A stretch of 64,000 bases of DNA from Terriglobales bacterium (GCA_035651655.1 DASRFG010000023.1:372001-436000); one strand, 5' to 3'. Shown: positions 1 to 7,825, numbered from the stretch's first letter. Program-made: numbers and translations. Notes: generated by a model not told the origin, from the sequence alone.

Positions 1-2
1 AA

Positions 3-197
3 CACAAAGATTTCCAGTGCGGCCACTGCAAATCTTTGATTCCACAGCGGGAGGAGTCAGCTATCCACGTCCATTGCGAGAATCTAATTCCCATTGCTCT
101 TTGCAGATTCCATGGTGCCCACCCATTGCACAAGAATCGTTACTCCGACCTCCGTAATGTTGACCCTCGCGGAAAACGGATTACTGTCGAACAATGA
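3..197 (+). CDS. C-terminal fragment of a Cys-rich protein (5' end outside window)
   Basis: An open frame enters from the left edge and stops with TGA at 195-197, giving 64 visible residues. It contains CGHC near its start and later HVHC and further Cys and His residues, a pattern that resembles a zinc ribbon. The tail is basic (HKNRY, RGKR). I do not recognise the family. The start lies outside the window, so length and domain context are unknown. An open frame of this length can occur by chance, and the main support is the cluster of Cys/His pairs. Function is not assigned. Confidence 0.33.
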   Translation, partial: HKDFQCGHCKSLIPQREESAIHVHCENLIPIALCRFHGAHPLHKNRYSDLRNVDPRGKRITVEQ

Positions 198-532
198 AGT
201 CTCGGGCGAGCATCTTGATCGTGACCCTGTCGCTGCTCACAAGCTGTGCCAGCCGGTATACCTCGCGGGCGGCCCATTTTGTCCTACCCAGAAATTGCGT
301 CACCGAGATGCGTTTCGCAAAGAAATCCGTTTGTCGCCCCCGTGTTGATGGATGGTTTGACTGCGACGGCTTGGTGGTCCAGGCGGCCTGCGTTAAGAAG
401 GCGGAAGACGCTATCAGGTGATCGGATTCAGAGAAGCTGGATTAATCTGGCCGAGCGCATGACTCAGTTCCGTCCGATTGCATCTATAATCGGGGTCACT
501 GCTGGCCAATTCACCTCAGGGAAAGCCCCTTG
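198..532. other. Intergenic region without a recognisable gene
   Basis: About 335 bases. Short open frames on both strands overlap each other here, but none has a convincing ribosome binding site or protein-like composition. No strong hairpin with a T tract is visible. It probably holds the promoter of the small receiver gene that follows. Confidence 0.4.
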
Positions 533-886
533 ATGTCCGTTCGTAAACGTATTCTGCTGGTCGCTCCGAACCCAGACCTCTTGCACAGCCGCATTCTCGA
601 GTCGGCCGGCTATGAAGTTGCGAGCGCAAGCAGTGTTTCTGAGGCCAGGAGAGTCTGGAAGCCGGGCAACTACGCCTTGGTGATCATCACGGCCAATCCG
701 GAATCCGCTGAGGCGCTGGAGTTTTGCGAAGAGCTTAAGCTCGCCTACCCACCGCAATCGGTTGCTTTGCTTACCGGCTGGTATACCTATCTGCCCAAAG
801 ACAGTTGCCCGGATGCTGCTATCTCCCGGGTGGATGGGCCCGAGCATTTTTTGGCACGCGTGGGCGAATTGGTCGCAACCGCCTGA
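533..886 (+). CDS. Degenerate receiver-domain protein (no phosphoacceptor Asp)
   Basis: A 117-residue protein with the outline of a response-regulator receiver domain: beta-1 as RILLVAPNPD, then helix 1 and a GYEVASASS strand. The third strand reads YALVIITANPE, where the phosphorylated Asp of a true receiver is replaced. The acidic pair after beta-1 is also mostly missing, so it is unlikely to be phosphorylated in the usual way. I chose ATG 533 over the TTG one codon earlier; an AGGGAAAG stretch lies just upstream. It stands alone with no kinase or output domain nearby. A similar Asp-less protein lies at 34935-35276. Role unknown, perhaps a binding or scaffold module. Confidence 0.7.
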   Translation: MSVRKRILLVAPNPDLLHSRILESAGYEVASASSVSEARRVWKPGNYALVIITANPESAEALEFCEELKLAYPPQSVALLTGWYTYLPKDSCPDAAISRVDGPEHFLARVGELVATA

Positions 887-977
887 CCACGGCCACACTC
901 CTGCCCAATTCCTGGTCGTCATGCGGACAGCGCGGAAGTAAAGAAGTGTGTTCGCATGTACGATTGAGCACGGGCCG

Positions 978-1964
978 ATGACCTTCCGCTTAAGTAAAGT
1001 TGCGCTACTTTTGGTTTGCACGTTTCTCTTCTCAGGGGAGCAGGCGGCTTTTCGCTCGACAGCTCCATTTGGAGAGTGGAAGCGGCTGGTCCAGGGACCG
1101 ATTCTGGCGCCGCAAGGCAGCGGTTTCGAAGCAGCGGGCGTGTTCAATCCTGCCGTACTTGAAGAAGGTGGGCGATTCCTGATGCTCTACCGCGCGCAGG
1201 ACAAGAACGGGAGCTCAAGTCTGGGCTATGCCAGCAGCTTCGACGGCGTTCATTTCTCGCGCCGTTCGCGTCCTGTGCTCGTACCTGAAAGCGCGTACGA
1301 GAGAGGCGGTGGCGTGGAAGACCCGAGGCTGATCAAAATTGGCGACACTTACTACTTAACCTATACCGGATATAACAAACACGATGCTCACCTTTGCCTG
1401 GCTACTTCGACGGACCTGATTCATTGGCGTCGCCGTGGAATTCTCTTACCCGCCTACAAGGGCCGCTGGAATATCGGGTGGACCAAGTCGGGCGCGATTC
1501 TCCGGGAGAAAATCCGCGGCAAATATTGGATGTATTACCTGGGAACCGCTCGCGACAAAACCGACCAGATGGGCGTCGCCTATTCATCTGACCTCGTGCA
1601 TTGGACGGATGCTCTCGATCGTCCGGTCTTGCCGCGCCGTCCCGGCCGGTTCGATTCGCGAGTAGTAGAACCGGGGCCTCCCCCCATCGTGACTGACGAC
1701 GGCATTTTTCTTATCTATAACGGCGCTGACGACCACCTGGTTTACCGCACTGGGTGGGTCGTGTTCGATAAACGAGACCCACGAATAGTACTGGCGCGGT
1801 CTGACCAGCCCCTCTTTCAACCCGAGCTGCAATGGGAGAAGATTGGCCAAGTGCCGAACGTCGTGTTTGTCGAAGGACTTGTCCGGGAAAAGGATCGCTG
1901 GCTGTTTTACTACGGTGCTGCCGATCAGTATGTCGGCGTGGCGACCGCTACCTATCGCCCATAA
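978..1964 (+). CDS. Secreted GH130-like beta-propeller glycoside phosphorylase/hydrolase
   Basis: A 328-residue protein with an N-terminal signal peptide (Arg/Lys, then a hydrophobic stretch to about residue 24). The body shows repeated beta-propeller strands and the signature of the GH130 / DUF377 family: FNPAV near residue 57, EDPR with candidate catalytic Asp115, YYLTYTGY, EPGPPP and FVEGL. Known members are mannosyl-glycan phosphorylases or hydrolases acting on beta-mannosides; the substrate and mechanism of this one cannot be told from sequence. A signal peptide suggests a periplasmic or extracellular site, where a hydrolytic role would be easier to explain than phosphorolysis. A GTG at 948 is in frame, but ATG 978 gives the better signal peptide. 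Confidence 0.82.
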   Translation: MTFRLSKVALLLVCTFLFSGEQAAFRSTAPFGEWKRLVQGPILAPQGSGFEAAGVFNPAVLEEGGRFLMLYRAQDKNGSSSLGYASSFDGVHFSRRSRPVLVPESAYERGGGVEDPRLIKIGDTYYLTYTGYNKHDAHLCLATSTDLIHWRRRGILLPAYKGRWNIGWTKSGAILREKIRGKYWMYYLGTARDKTDQMGVAYSSDLVHWTDALDRPVLPRRPGRFDSRVVEPGPPPIVTDDGIFLIYNGADDHLVYRTGWVVFDKRDPRIVLARSDQPLFQPELQWEKIGQVPNVVFVEGLVREKDRWLFYYGAADQYVGVATATYRP

Positions 1965-2056
1965 TTCCCGCCGTTCTGTTATTCGCAAACTAGGCTTGTG
2001 ATCTTTTCTGATTTCGGAGTATCTTGTGTCCGCCTCGAAAAGCCTGCACTCTCGTT

Positions 2057-2281
2057 ATGTGTCCCTCCACTGCCTACAAATACGGCGGAAAACACAACCT
2101 CAATTGCAAATGCCCGATGTGTGGTGAGGATGGGGGAAAGCACACCTTGGGATGTGTGTGCCCTTCCTGTGGCGAAGTTGGGGGAACGCACATCCAACAG
2201 TGCCGTTGTGCATTTTGCAACAGCTGGTCTGGCGCCCATAATCGGTGGTGCCGGTGTCCAAAATGCGGCGAGACCGGCTGA
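2057..2281 (+). CDS. Tiny protein of four 16-residue Cys/His repeats (putative metal binder)
   Basis: A 74-residue protein made of a nine-residue leader, four tandem 16-residue units and a final Gly. Each unit follows [GS]G-x-H-x3-C-x-C-x2-C with the three Cys and the His invariant in all four units, so every unit supplies one complete His-Cys3 set for a metal such as zinc. Three units have Gly or Asn after the last Cys within a CPxCGE-type turn. I do not recognise a named family. ATG 2057 follows an in-frame TTG at 2024; the shorter form starts just before the repeats. No strong Shine-Dalgarno sequence is seen. No neighbour clearly points to a function. Nucleic-acid binding or metal storage are guesses. 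Confidence 0.72.
   Translation: MCPSTAYKYGGKHNLNCKCPMCGEDGGKHTLGCVCPSCGEVGGTHIQQCRCAFCNSWSGAHNRWCRCPKCGETG
2084..2275 (+). repeat. Four tandem 48-bp coding repeats (16 residues each)
   Basis: Units at 2084-2131, 2132-2179, 2180-2227 and 2228-2275. The encoded units keep GxH-x3-CxCxxC without a single insertion or deletion. The nucleotide sequences have diverged more than the ligand positions, which suggests selection on the protein rather than a recent duplication. Confidence 0.85.
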
Positions 2282-2382
2282 AGATTGCTCATTTCGCAGC
2301 GTTGGCAGCGCTGCTTCCAGATGGCGGTCAGCTGAGTCAAACGTTATTCATTTAGGCCATAATGCTGGCGGAGGATCGCATG

Positions 2383-3636
2383 ATGCTTCTTCGCCGCTTA
2401 ATCCTGCTGGCCTGCCTAAGCACACTTTGCGTTTTGGCCGCTCATTCACAAACTGCTGGCCCGCAGGGCGCTTCGAAACCTAAGGTCCGCACCATCGCTG
2501 CATTTGTAAAAGTAGATGCTGCGAACTACGAAGGCCAGGTACGCGATGCGCTCGCCATGCTGCGCAACGCTCAACGTGCGTACGAGCAACACGGTTACCA
2601 AGTAGAGACTGTTCGCATCATCACACAGCCATTTCCGCAAATTATTCGTGGGCTCAGTGAGGAGCAGGCAATGGCCTTCTTCAGGGGATTCGATCAGCTC
2701 GCCAAGCGAGAATCATTTTTGCCGAACATCGGCCCGGCGATGTTGAGCGACTCTGATCCACAAGCCAATGCCGACCTGATGGCTCGGGTTCTTGCGCAAA
2801 CTGAGCAGCTCAATGCCAGCCTGGTGGTCGCGGGAGAGGACGGGATCCACTGGAATGCAGTTCGCGCGGCAGCGCGCGCGTTGAAATATCTTTCTGAGCA
2901 CAGTCCGCACAGCCAGGCGACCTTTCGTTTTGCCACAACTGCCATGTTGGCGCCCTATGGTCCGTTCTTTCCCGGTTCGTATCACACCGGCGCCGGACAT
3001 CAGTTCGCAGTGGGTCTTGAGGCCGCCAATGTGGTGCAGGATGTCTTTGCGGCCCATCCCGGGAATTTTGAAGCCGCCGCCCAAGCTCTTACCGCCGAAC
3101 TGACCCGCTACGATGTGGAATGCGAGCAGATCGCACGCCAAGTTGAAACCCGCTCCGGCTGGACCTACATGGGACTTGACCCTACACCCGCTCCTCTGGG
3201 GACGGTCTCAATGGGCGAAGCCATCGAAAAATTAACCGGCGCGAAGTTCGGCTCCAGCGGGACGATGACAGCAGCCGCTACGATTACGCGTGCGGTAAAG
3301 GCCGTGCCGGTTAAGCAGGTAGGATACGCGGGATTAATGGTTCCGGTGCTTGAAGACACAGTCCTGGCACAGCGTTGGACCGAAAGCACCTACAGCATTG
3401 ATTCCCTGTTGGCATACTCCGCGGTTTGCGGAACCGGCCTGGACACGGTGCCGCTGCCAGGCGATGTAACCGAAGAGCAGTTAGCACGCATTTTCGGCGA
3501 TATGGCTTCGCTCGCGTACAAGTGGAAGAAGCCGCTCTCTGCGCGGCTACAACCGGTGGCGGGAAAGAAGGCGGGAGACAAGACTGAATTCGATGACCCC
3601 CGCCTTGCCAATGCGGTTTTGCAGAAACTGCCCTAG
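2383..3636 (+). CDS. DUF711 / UPF0210 family protein with signal peptide
   Basis: A 417-residue protein with a clear N-terminal signal peptide (LLRRLILLACLSTLCVLAAHSQ). The rest matches the DUF711/UPF0210 family: MGLDPTPAPLGTVSMGEAIE, VGYAGLMVPVLEDTVLAQR and VCGTGLDTVPLPGD, plus a conserved end with ARLQPVAGKKAG. The biochemical activity of this family is not known to me. Family members I know of have no export signal, so export to the periplasm is notable here. GGAGG at 2370-2374 sits eight bases before ATG 2383, which favours it over ATG 2380 or 2362. It converges with the NTF2-like gene, only ten bases apart. Confidence 0.85.
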   Translation: MLLRRLILLACLSTLCVLAAHSQTAGPQGASKPKVRTIAAFVKVDAANYEGQVRDALAMLRNAQRAYEQHGYQVETVRIITQPFPQIIRGLSEEQAMAFFRGFDQLAKRESFLPNIGPAMLSDSDPQANADLMARVLAQTEQLNASLVVAGEDGIHWNAVRAAARALKYLSEHSPHSQATFRFATTAMLAPYGPFFPGSYHTGAGHQFAVGLEAANVVQDVFAAHPGNFEAAAQALTAELTRYDVECEQIARQVETRSGWTYMGLDPTPAPLGTVSMGEAIEKLTGAKFGSSGTMTAAATITRAVKAVPVKQVGYAGLMVPVLEDTVLAQRWTESTYSIDSLLAYSAVCGTGLDTVPLPGDVTEEQLARIFGDMASLAYKWKKPLSARLQPVAGKKAGDKTEFDDPRLANAVLQKLP

Positions 3637-3646
3637 ACGAGAATGG

Positions 3647-4153
3647 CTAAGACGCAACCCGGGTCTGCTGGAAGAGTACAGCCTGCCAGCGACCATTCTT
3701 CTTCACATAAACACGGCTAAACACTAGCTGGCCGCTTATGTCTTTTCCGCCCATGGTGCCTTTCACGTCGGACTTGCCGGTCACCACCGCGGTGTTCCCA
3801 TAGACTCGCACTTTCAAGTCAGAGAGTTCGTTGGAAGTGATTTTTATGTCGCCGGATTTTATAGCATTCATGGTTTGCGACTTATCCATCTCTTGGCCAA
3901 ATGCATTGATCAGGGTGTAGTCGTCAGCGGTCAATTTATCAAGCGTTGCAACGTCGGCCTTTTTGACCGCCTCCACGCGGTCCATTTCTAGCTTCTTGAT
4001 TTGATCTTCCACGCTACCCTTACGGGATGCGCTCTTCTTGCTCGATTTGTCTTTGTCCGTGTCGCCTTTGGGCTCGTCCTGAGCAAACGCCGGACCCATC
4101 AACGTCGCCATGGAAAAAAATGCGGCCAGCAGGAAAGCACTGATACGTTTCAT
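3647..4153 (-). CDS. Secreted DUF4440 / NTF2-like protein
   Basis: A 168-residue protein. MKRISAFLLAAFFSMATLMG through AFA is a signal peptide. A Lys/Ser/Asp-rich linker follows, then a domain of about 110 residues with the SnoaL/NTF2-like layout of DUF4440: DQIKKLEMDRVEAVKKADVATLDKL, DDYTLINAFGQ, a VRVYGNTAVVTGKSDVKG strand pair and FSRVYVKKNGRWQAV. Such domains form a cone-shaped pocket for small ligands or enzyme activity; no catalytic residues can be assigned. A strong GAGGAG site lies upstream of the ATG at 4153, which rules against the longer frame. Probably monocistronic; the cytochrome c gene lies upstream on the same strand. Confidence 0.8.
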   Translation of the reverse strand: MKRISAFLLAAFFSMATLMGPAFAQDEPKGDTDKDKSSKKSASRKGSVEDQIKKLEMDRVEAVKKADVATLDKLTADDYTLINAFGQEMDKSQTMNAIKSGDIKITSNELSDLKVRVYGNTAVVTGKSDVKGTMGGKDISGQLVFSRVYVKKNGRWQAVLFQQTRVAS

Positions 4154-4278
4154 GAAATGCTCCTCTTTCTTTCGCATTGAATTGACAAGTTCCGAGGGGC
4201 CTAAGGGGAGCCAGCTTAGGTCTCAGCATCACAGATTGTCAAATGAACCGCAGTGTAAGGTGTAAGTCCCTGAGCTTC

Positions 4279-4875
4279 TCAATGCGGAGCGGGGACCACG
4301 CGTGTCCGTGGCCGCACAGGAACGCGTGCGGGAGCGGGTGGCACCGCTGCAGGCGCACTCGCCGTCTCGGGTTGCATGAGCACTGCCTGCACCGAGGGCG
4401 GTAGCTTGTCTGCATTTGCCAACAGTATGCTGACCTCCCACATCTGGGCGGTTGATAAGGTGGGTTTGTATGCTGGCATGCCGGTGAGGCGAATGCCGTT
4501 AGCGACCTTCCAATAGCTCTCGCCCGGAGGATCGTCGGTCACACCTTTGCCCCGCAACAGTTCAGGAGGCTTGGGATATTCGCCTTTGGCGATGGGCGGG
4601 GGAGACATTTCATAAGGTAGGCCATGGCACATGGCGCAATGCTTGCGATAAATCTGCGCCCCGGCAAGGTAGTTTGATTCGTTGGCCTCAATCGGAACAT
4701 CCCTGGGCATCTCTTTGTCCACCCGTGCATGCAGCGCCTTTTTTGCCAGCATTGTTTCAAAAGCCGGGGCTTGAGCCGAGGTCTCTACCGGCACCATACC
4801 CGTCGCGAAATACACATATATACCCACAGGTATGGCGAGCAAGCCGATAATCAAACCAACCATGAAAGGTCGCAC
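4279..4875 (-). CDS. Membrane-anchored mono-haem cytochrome c
   Basis: A 198-residue protein with one N-terminal membrane helix (residues about 5-27) that likely serves as an uncleaved anchor. A single haem-c motif CAMCH lies at residues 80-84 and a probable distal Met in RLTGMPAYKP. The domain resembles class I cytochromes c of the cbb3/alternative complex type. The last 35 residues are Ala/Pro/Arg-rich. GGGAGG lies five bases before a GTG at 4875, which I prefer to the GTG at 4893. It probably carries electrons on the periplasmic face; its partner oxidase or reductase is not in the window. Confidence 0.82.
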   Translation of the reverse strand: MRPFMVGLIIGLLAIPVGIYVYFATGMVPVETSAQAPAFETMLAKKALHARVDKEMPRDVPIEANESNYLAGAQIYRKHCAMCHGLPYEMSPPPIAKGEYPKPPELLRGKGVTDDPPGESYWKVANGIRLTGMPAYKPTLSTAQMWEVSILLANADKLPPSVQAVLMQPETASAPAAVPPAPARVPVRPRTRVVPAPH

Positions 4876-5060
4876 GATAGCCTCCCGATGCACTCCATGT
4901 TTGTCTTAGAAGCTTGGGTTGATGCTACACCAGGGAACTCTGGTTTGCGTGAGATTGCCCCTAACCGCGCATCAAGCAAAATACTATTGTGCGGCGCTGG
5001 CATAGAAACCATTGCGGGTCAGAGCGGGTGTCTTTACTTGGAAGGCGCGTCGGTGAAGCT

Positions 5061-5231
5061 CTAGGCTGCGGCAGCTTGTTTGCTGCGTTGCGCGTCTGAG
5101 CAGCGGCTAAATTTAATGGGCGAGGTATGAACAGTGAGCGACAGTATGCGCCTTTCTTCAGGCGTCAGCGGTCTGCCCAGGTGCCGCTCCATTTCGGCCA
5201 TTTGCTCGTCGCTAAGGGTCGGAACAGCCAT
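5061..5231 (-). CDS. Small hypothetical protein
   Basis: A 56-residue product starting MAVPTLSDEQMAEMERHLGR, followed by PLTPEERRILSL. The first half is acidic and helical, the tail is Ala/Gln/Lys-rich. The composition looks protein-like, but the ribosome binding site is weak and I recognise no family. The open frame extends to 5297. It lies between the cytochrome c gene and hemQ. It may be a real small protein or a chance frame. Confidence 0.35.
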   Translation of the reverse strand: MAVPTLSDEQMAEMERHLGRPLTPEERRILSLTVHTSPIKFSRCSDAQRSKQAAAA

Positions 5232-5404
5232 AAACGGTTGGTTGGATGCTGCGAGCACCTCACAAGTTGTCAACGAACGTGACAGCGTTGCCGGCAAATC
5301 ATGAGCGCCTGCGCCGTGGACAACTTGCTCAGGTTGTAATTCGTGTAACGGCTTAAAGACCGATATCTAAGGCTTTCCACGATAGAATAGGCGCCAGGAA
5401 TTCT

Positions 5405-6298
5405 ATGTCGGCAAGCAGCAAAATTCAGCCCACGGCTGCGCGCGCAACTGTCGTACGCAGCGAAGTGCCACCGGTCCCTCTCACCATTGAAGGTTCCAGC
5501 GTGCTGCATCAGATGTTTCGTTTCCGCTGGACGGGGTGGCGGCAGCTCGCGCCAAAAGAAAAGTCGGAGATCGAGCGCGAGGCCCGTCTTGCGCTGGAGC
5601 AGATGGAGCCCAGGCAAAGCGCCCTCTATTCCCTGCTCGGCCACAAGGGCGACCTGATCTTCGTACATTTTCGCAACTCATTTGACGAGCTCAAACAGGC
5701 GGAATTGGAGCTGGCGCGGTTGCGGCTCAGCGATTATCTGGAGGCCACGAGCTCGTATCTGTCAGTCGTCGAATTAGGCTTGTACGACTCGTCGGTGAAG
5801 CTCTACCAGCAGCTCGCGGATCAAGGTCTCGCGCCTCACTCCGAGGAATGGAATAAAGAAGTAGACCAAATGCTGGCCCGGCAGCGCGAGTCCATGCGGC
5901 CGCGGCTTTATCCCGAGATGCCGCCGAACCGCTACCTGTGCTTCTATCCCATGGATCGTCGCCGGGGAGAAGACAAGAACTGGTACACCCTGCCCATCGA
6001 GGAACGGCAGCGACAGATGCACGAACACGGCATGGTGGGCCGCCGCTACGCCGGCGAGGTGAAGCAGATCATCACCGGATCAATTGGATTCGACGATTGG
6101 GAGTGGGGCGTTGACTTATTCGCCGATAATCCACTCGTCTTCAAAAAGCTGATCTACGAAATGCGCTTCGATGAGGTCAGCGCAGTGTACGCTCTGTTTG
6201 GCCAGTTCTACGTAGGACTGCGCTGTGCGGCCGCGGACCTGGGGAAATTGCTCTCCGGCGACCTACCCGAACACAGCCAAAAACAACCCATGGCATAG
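5405..6298 (+). CDS. hemQ: HemQ/ChdC-type coproheme decarboxylase
   Basis: A 297-residue protein of the chlorite-dismutase-like superfamily, HemQ branch. It converts coproheme III to protoheme b with hydrogen peroxide, the last step of the coproporphyrin-dependent haem pathway. The C-terminal half carries the family hallmarks: CFYPMDRRR with the presumed radical Tyr181, KNWYTLPIEERQRQ, MHEHGMVGRRYAG with the presumed proximal His208, QIITGSIGFDDWEWG and MRFDEVSAVYALFG. The N-terminal 30 residues are a variable extension. AGGA lies five bases before the ATG, and TAGAAT at 5383-5388 could be a -10 box. No other haem gene is adjacent. It converges with the gene at 6335-6670. Confidence 0.93.
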   Translation: MSASSKIQPTAARATVVRSEVPPVPLTIEGSSVLHQMFRFRWTGWRQLAPKEKSEIEREARLALEQMEPRQSALYSLLGHKGDLIFVHFRNSFDELKQAELELARLRLSDYLEATSSYLSVVELGLYDSSVKLYQQLADQGLAPHSEEWNKEVDQMLARQRESMRPRLYPEMPPNRYLCFYPMDRRRGEDKNWYTLPIEERQRQMHEHGMVGRRYAGEVKQIITGSIGFDDWEWGVDLFADNPLVFKKLIYEMRFDEVSAVYALFGQFYVGLRCAAADLGKLLSGDLPEHSQKQPMA

Positions 6299-6334
6299 CT
6301 GCGCAAAGGTATCGTCTTTGAGCGTGTGCGCTTG

Positions 6335-6670
6335 CTATGCAGAGCGACCCCTAAGCGACGCGTTCTTCTTTTTCGTTCCACGTTTAGCCGCAAACCGAAA
6401 CTCGTGCTGGCCCATGTCCACGCGCCTTCCGCGGAAGGCCACACCTTCTGATTGCAAGCGCAGTCGCTGTTCCAGCCCGGATTCTCCGCGCAACTTGATC
6501 TCGCCTCCCGCACCTACTACTCGATGCCAGGGCAGACCGTGCGCCGAATGCAAAGCCCACACCACCTGCCGCGCCGCTCCCGGAAAACCGGCTGCGCGGG
6601 CGATTCCGCCGTAGGTGCAAACCATTCCCCGCGGGACCTTTGCAATGGCTGCCAATATGCGCTTATGCAT
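6335..6670 (-). CDS. atl: Alkyltransferase-like protein (ATL), MGMT family without the active Cys
   Basis: A 111-residue protein equal to the DNA-binding domain of O6-alkylguanine-DNA alkyltransferases. It has the helix-turn-helix with ARQVVWAL, containing the arginine finger, but where MGMT proteins read PCHRV this one reads PWHRVV, with Trp48 in place of the alkyl-accepting Cys. That is the mark of ATL proteins, which bind alkylated guanine, do not repair it directly, and hand the lesion to nucleotide excision repair. The C-terminal tail is Arg/Lys-rich. It is followed after 16 bases by the EamA-like gene reading the same way from upstream. Confidence 0.9.
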   Translation of the reverse strand: MHKRILAAIAKVPRGMVCTYGGIARAAGFPGAARQVVWALHSAHGLPWHRVVGAGGEIKLRGESGLEQRLRLQSEGVAFRGRRVDMGQHEFRFAAKRGTKKKNASLRGRSA

Positions 6671-6686
6671 AATTCACCAAGTAAGA

Positions 6687-7115
6687 TTAGCGCTGCATTA
6701 TCAGCATCAGGCCGGCGATGCACAGCCCAATTCCCAAAACGTTTTTGCCGCTCAGGTGCTCGCGGAAGAACAACAGCCCCACGCCAACCAGCAGAAGCGC
6801 AGCCATGGCATTTGCAATCGTCGCCACCAGACTGATCTTCCATCCCACGCGATACGCCAGCAATACGCCGAGCTCGATTCCGATGATGGCGATGCCCACG
6901 GCAAAGCTTCCCCAATTCAGATACTTGAACGAAGAAGTCATTGGTGAATCGCCGGGATAAAAAGGAACAATCAACAACGAGACCACCAGCGCGGTGGCGT
7001 AATTCACCATCAGCGACAGCATGGGATTCACTTGTGCCGGAATGGACTTCTGCGCAATGTGATAGAGAGTGGTGGCTACCACCACGATGATGATGGGGGC
7101 GTAGAACCTTAACAT
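6687..7115 (-). CDS. Small EamA/DMT-type membrane protein
   Basis: About 142 residues from ATG 7115 (MLRFYAPIIIVVVATTLYH). There are four to five hydrophobic helices: residues about 4-20, 32-50, 65-85, 92-112 and 118-137. The last half, with VATIANAMAALLLVGVGLLFF and LGIGLCIAGLMLI, resembles half of a drug/metabolite transporter (EamA) protein. At this length it would need to dimerise, as small DMT proteins do. Substrate unknown. The longer open frame to 7184 adds a non-hydrophobic leader and is less likely. It ends 16 bases before the ATL gene, so the two are probably co-transcribed. Confidence 0.75.
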   Translation of the reverse strand: MLRFYAPIIIVVVATTLYHIAQKSIPAQVNPMLSLMVNYATALVVSLLIVPFYPGDSPMTSSFKYLNWGSFAVGIAIIGIELGVLLAYRVGWKISLVATIANAMAALLLVGVGLLFFREHLSGKNVLGIGLCIAGLMLIMQR

Positions 7116-7172
7116 TCGTTTTAGCCTTTGACTAATCGGTGAGGAGCTTACGTCGAGAATATGGATGATGCA

Positions 7173-7190
7173 CGCACCTTGCAAGGTGCG
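7173..7190. promoter_or_regulatory. Perfect 18-bp palindrome, candidate operator
   Basis: CGCACCTTGCAAGGTGCG is a perfect palindrome 58 bases upstream of the chosen start of the EamA-like gene and about 100 bases downstream of the STAS gene stop. It has no T tract, so it does not look like a terminator. A dimeric regulator site is possible; no regulator is identified. Confidence 0.35.
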
Positions 7191-7286
7191 ATCTCGTGGT
7201 CAAAGGAAACGGCCATAAGAAGGTGAGGTTGAGGACTGCGGACGGCAATTTCCTTCGCCAAGCTGCAGTCCCCAAAGGAAAATGAC

Positions 7287-7643
7287 CTAGGCGACGGCGA
7301 CTTTACGAAACGACTGCACAGCCTTTTCTACGCTGTCAAAAACCTCAAAGACCGTTAGTAATTTCGTGACCTGCAGCAGGTCGCCTACCCTCTTGGTTAA
7401 GCTAGCCAGTTTTACATCCCCGCCGGCGTTGCGGGCGGTGGTGTAAAGGGCAACCAGGGTGCCCAGTCCACCGCTATCAATGTAGTTGACGTCATTCAGG
7501 TTAAGGACGATCTGCTTGGTATCAGTCAGTAATCGTTTCACGGTTTCCCGCAGGGCAGCGGCTTCGTCGCCAAACACGATGCGGCCGACGCAATCCACTA
7601 CCGTGACGCCATCCAACACCCGGGTACTCATTTTGAGCTGCAT
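7287..7643 (-). CDS. STAS-domain anti-sigma-factor antagonist
   Basis: A 118-residue protein of the SpoIIAA/RsbV type. It consists of a single STAS domain with the expected order: a beta strand with VTVVDCVGRI, the IVLNLNDVNYIDSGGLGTL core with the phosphorylatable Ser57, and a C-terminal helix. Family members bind a serine-kinase anti-sigma factor when unphosphorylated and so release a sigma factor. No kinase or phosphatase partner is in the neighbourhood. A GGGAGG site precedes ATG 7643, so the longer open frame to 7697 is rejected. Confidence 0.9.
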   Translation of the reverse strand: MQLKMSTRVLDGVTVVDCVGRIVFGDEAAALRETVKRLLTDTKQIVLNLNDVNYIDSGGLGTLVALYTTARNAGGDVKLASLTKRVGDLLQVTKLLTVFEVFDSVEKAVQSFRKVAVA

Positions 7644-7806
7644 AGGAAATCCCTCCCAACAAGCGCAGCCCGCAAGGTTAACGCCAGAGACGGGCATCCG
7701 GCAAGGGGGAAATTAGGCTTACCGCAGCTCTGACCCTAGTTTCAACAGCCAATTTCGACAAGGTTTTCGCTACCCGAAGCAGCGCTCAGGCCGCTCCGGC
7801 CTCACG

Positions 7807-7812
7807 TATAAT
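7807..7812 (+). promoter_or_regulatory. -10 box of dnaX, predicted near-leaderless transcript
   Basis: A perfect TATAAT lies 13 bases before the dnaX ATG. A transcript starting about seven bases downstream would have almost no leader, and no Shine-Dalgarno sequence is present before the ATG. The -35 region is not recognisable. Confidence 0.5.
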
Positions 7813-7825
7813 CAGATTCTCCGCT

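Noticed and set aside
464-1147. 227-residue open frame on the minus strand
   Set aside because: It covers the receiver-like and GH130 genes on the other strand, has no recognisable domain and reads as a high-GC shadow.
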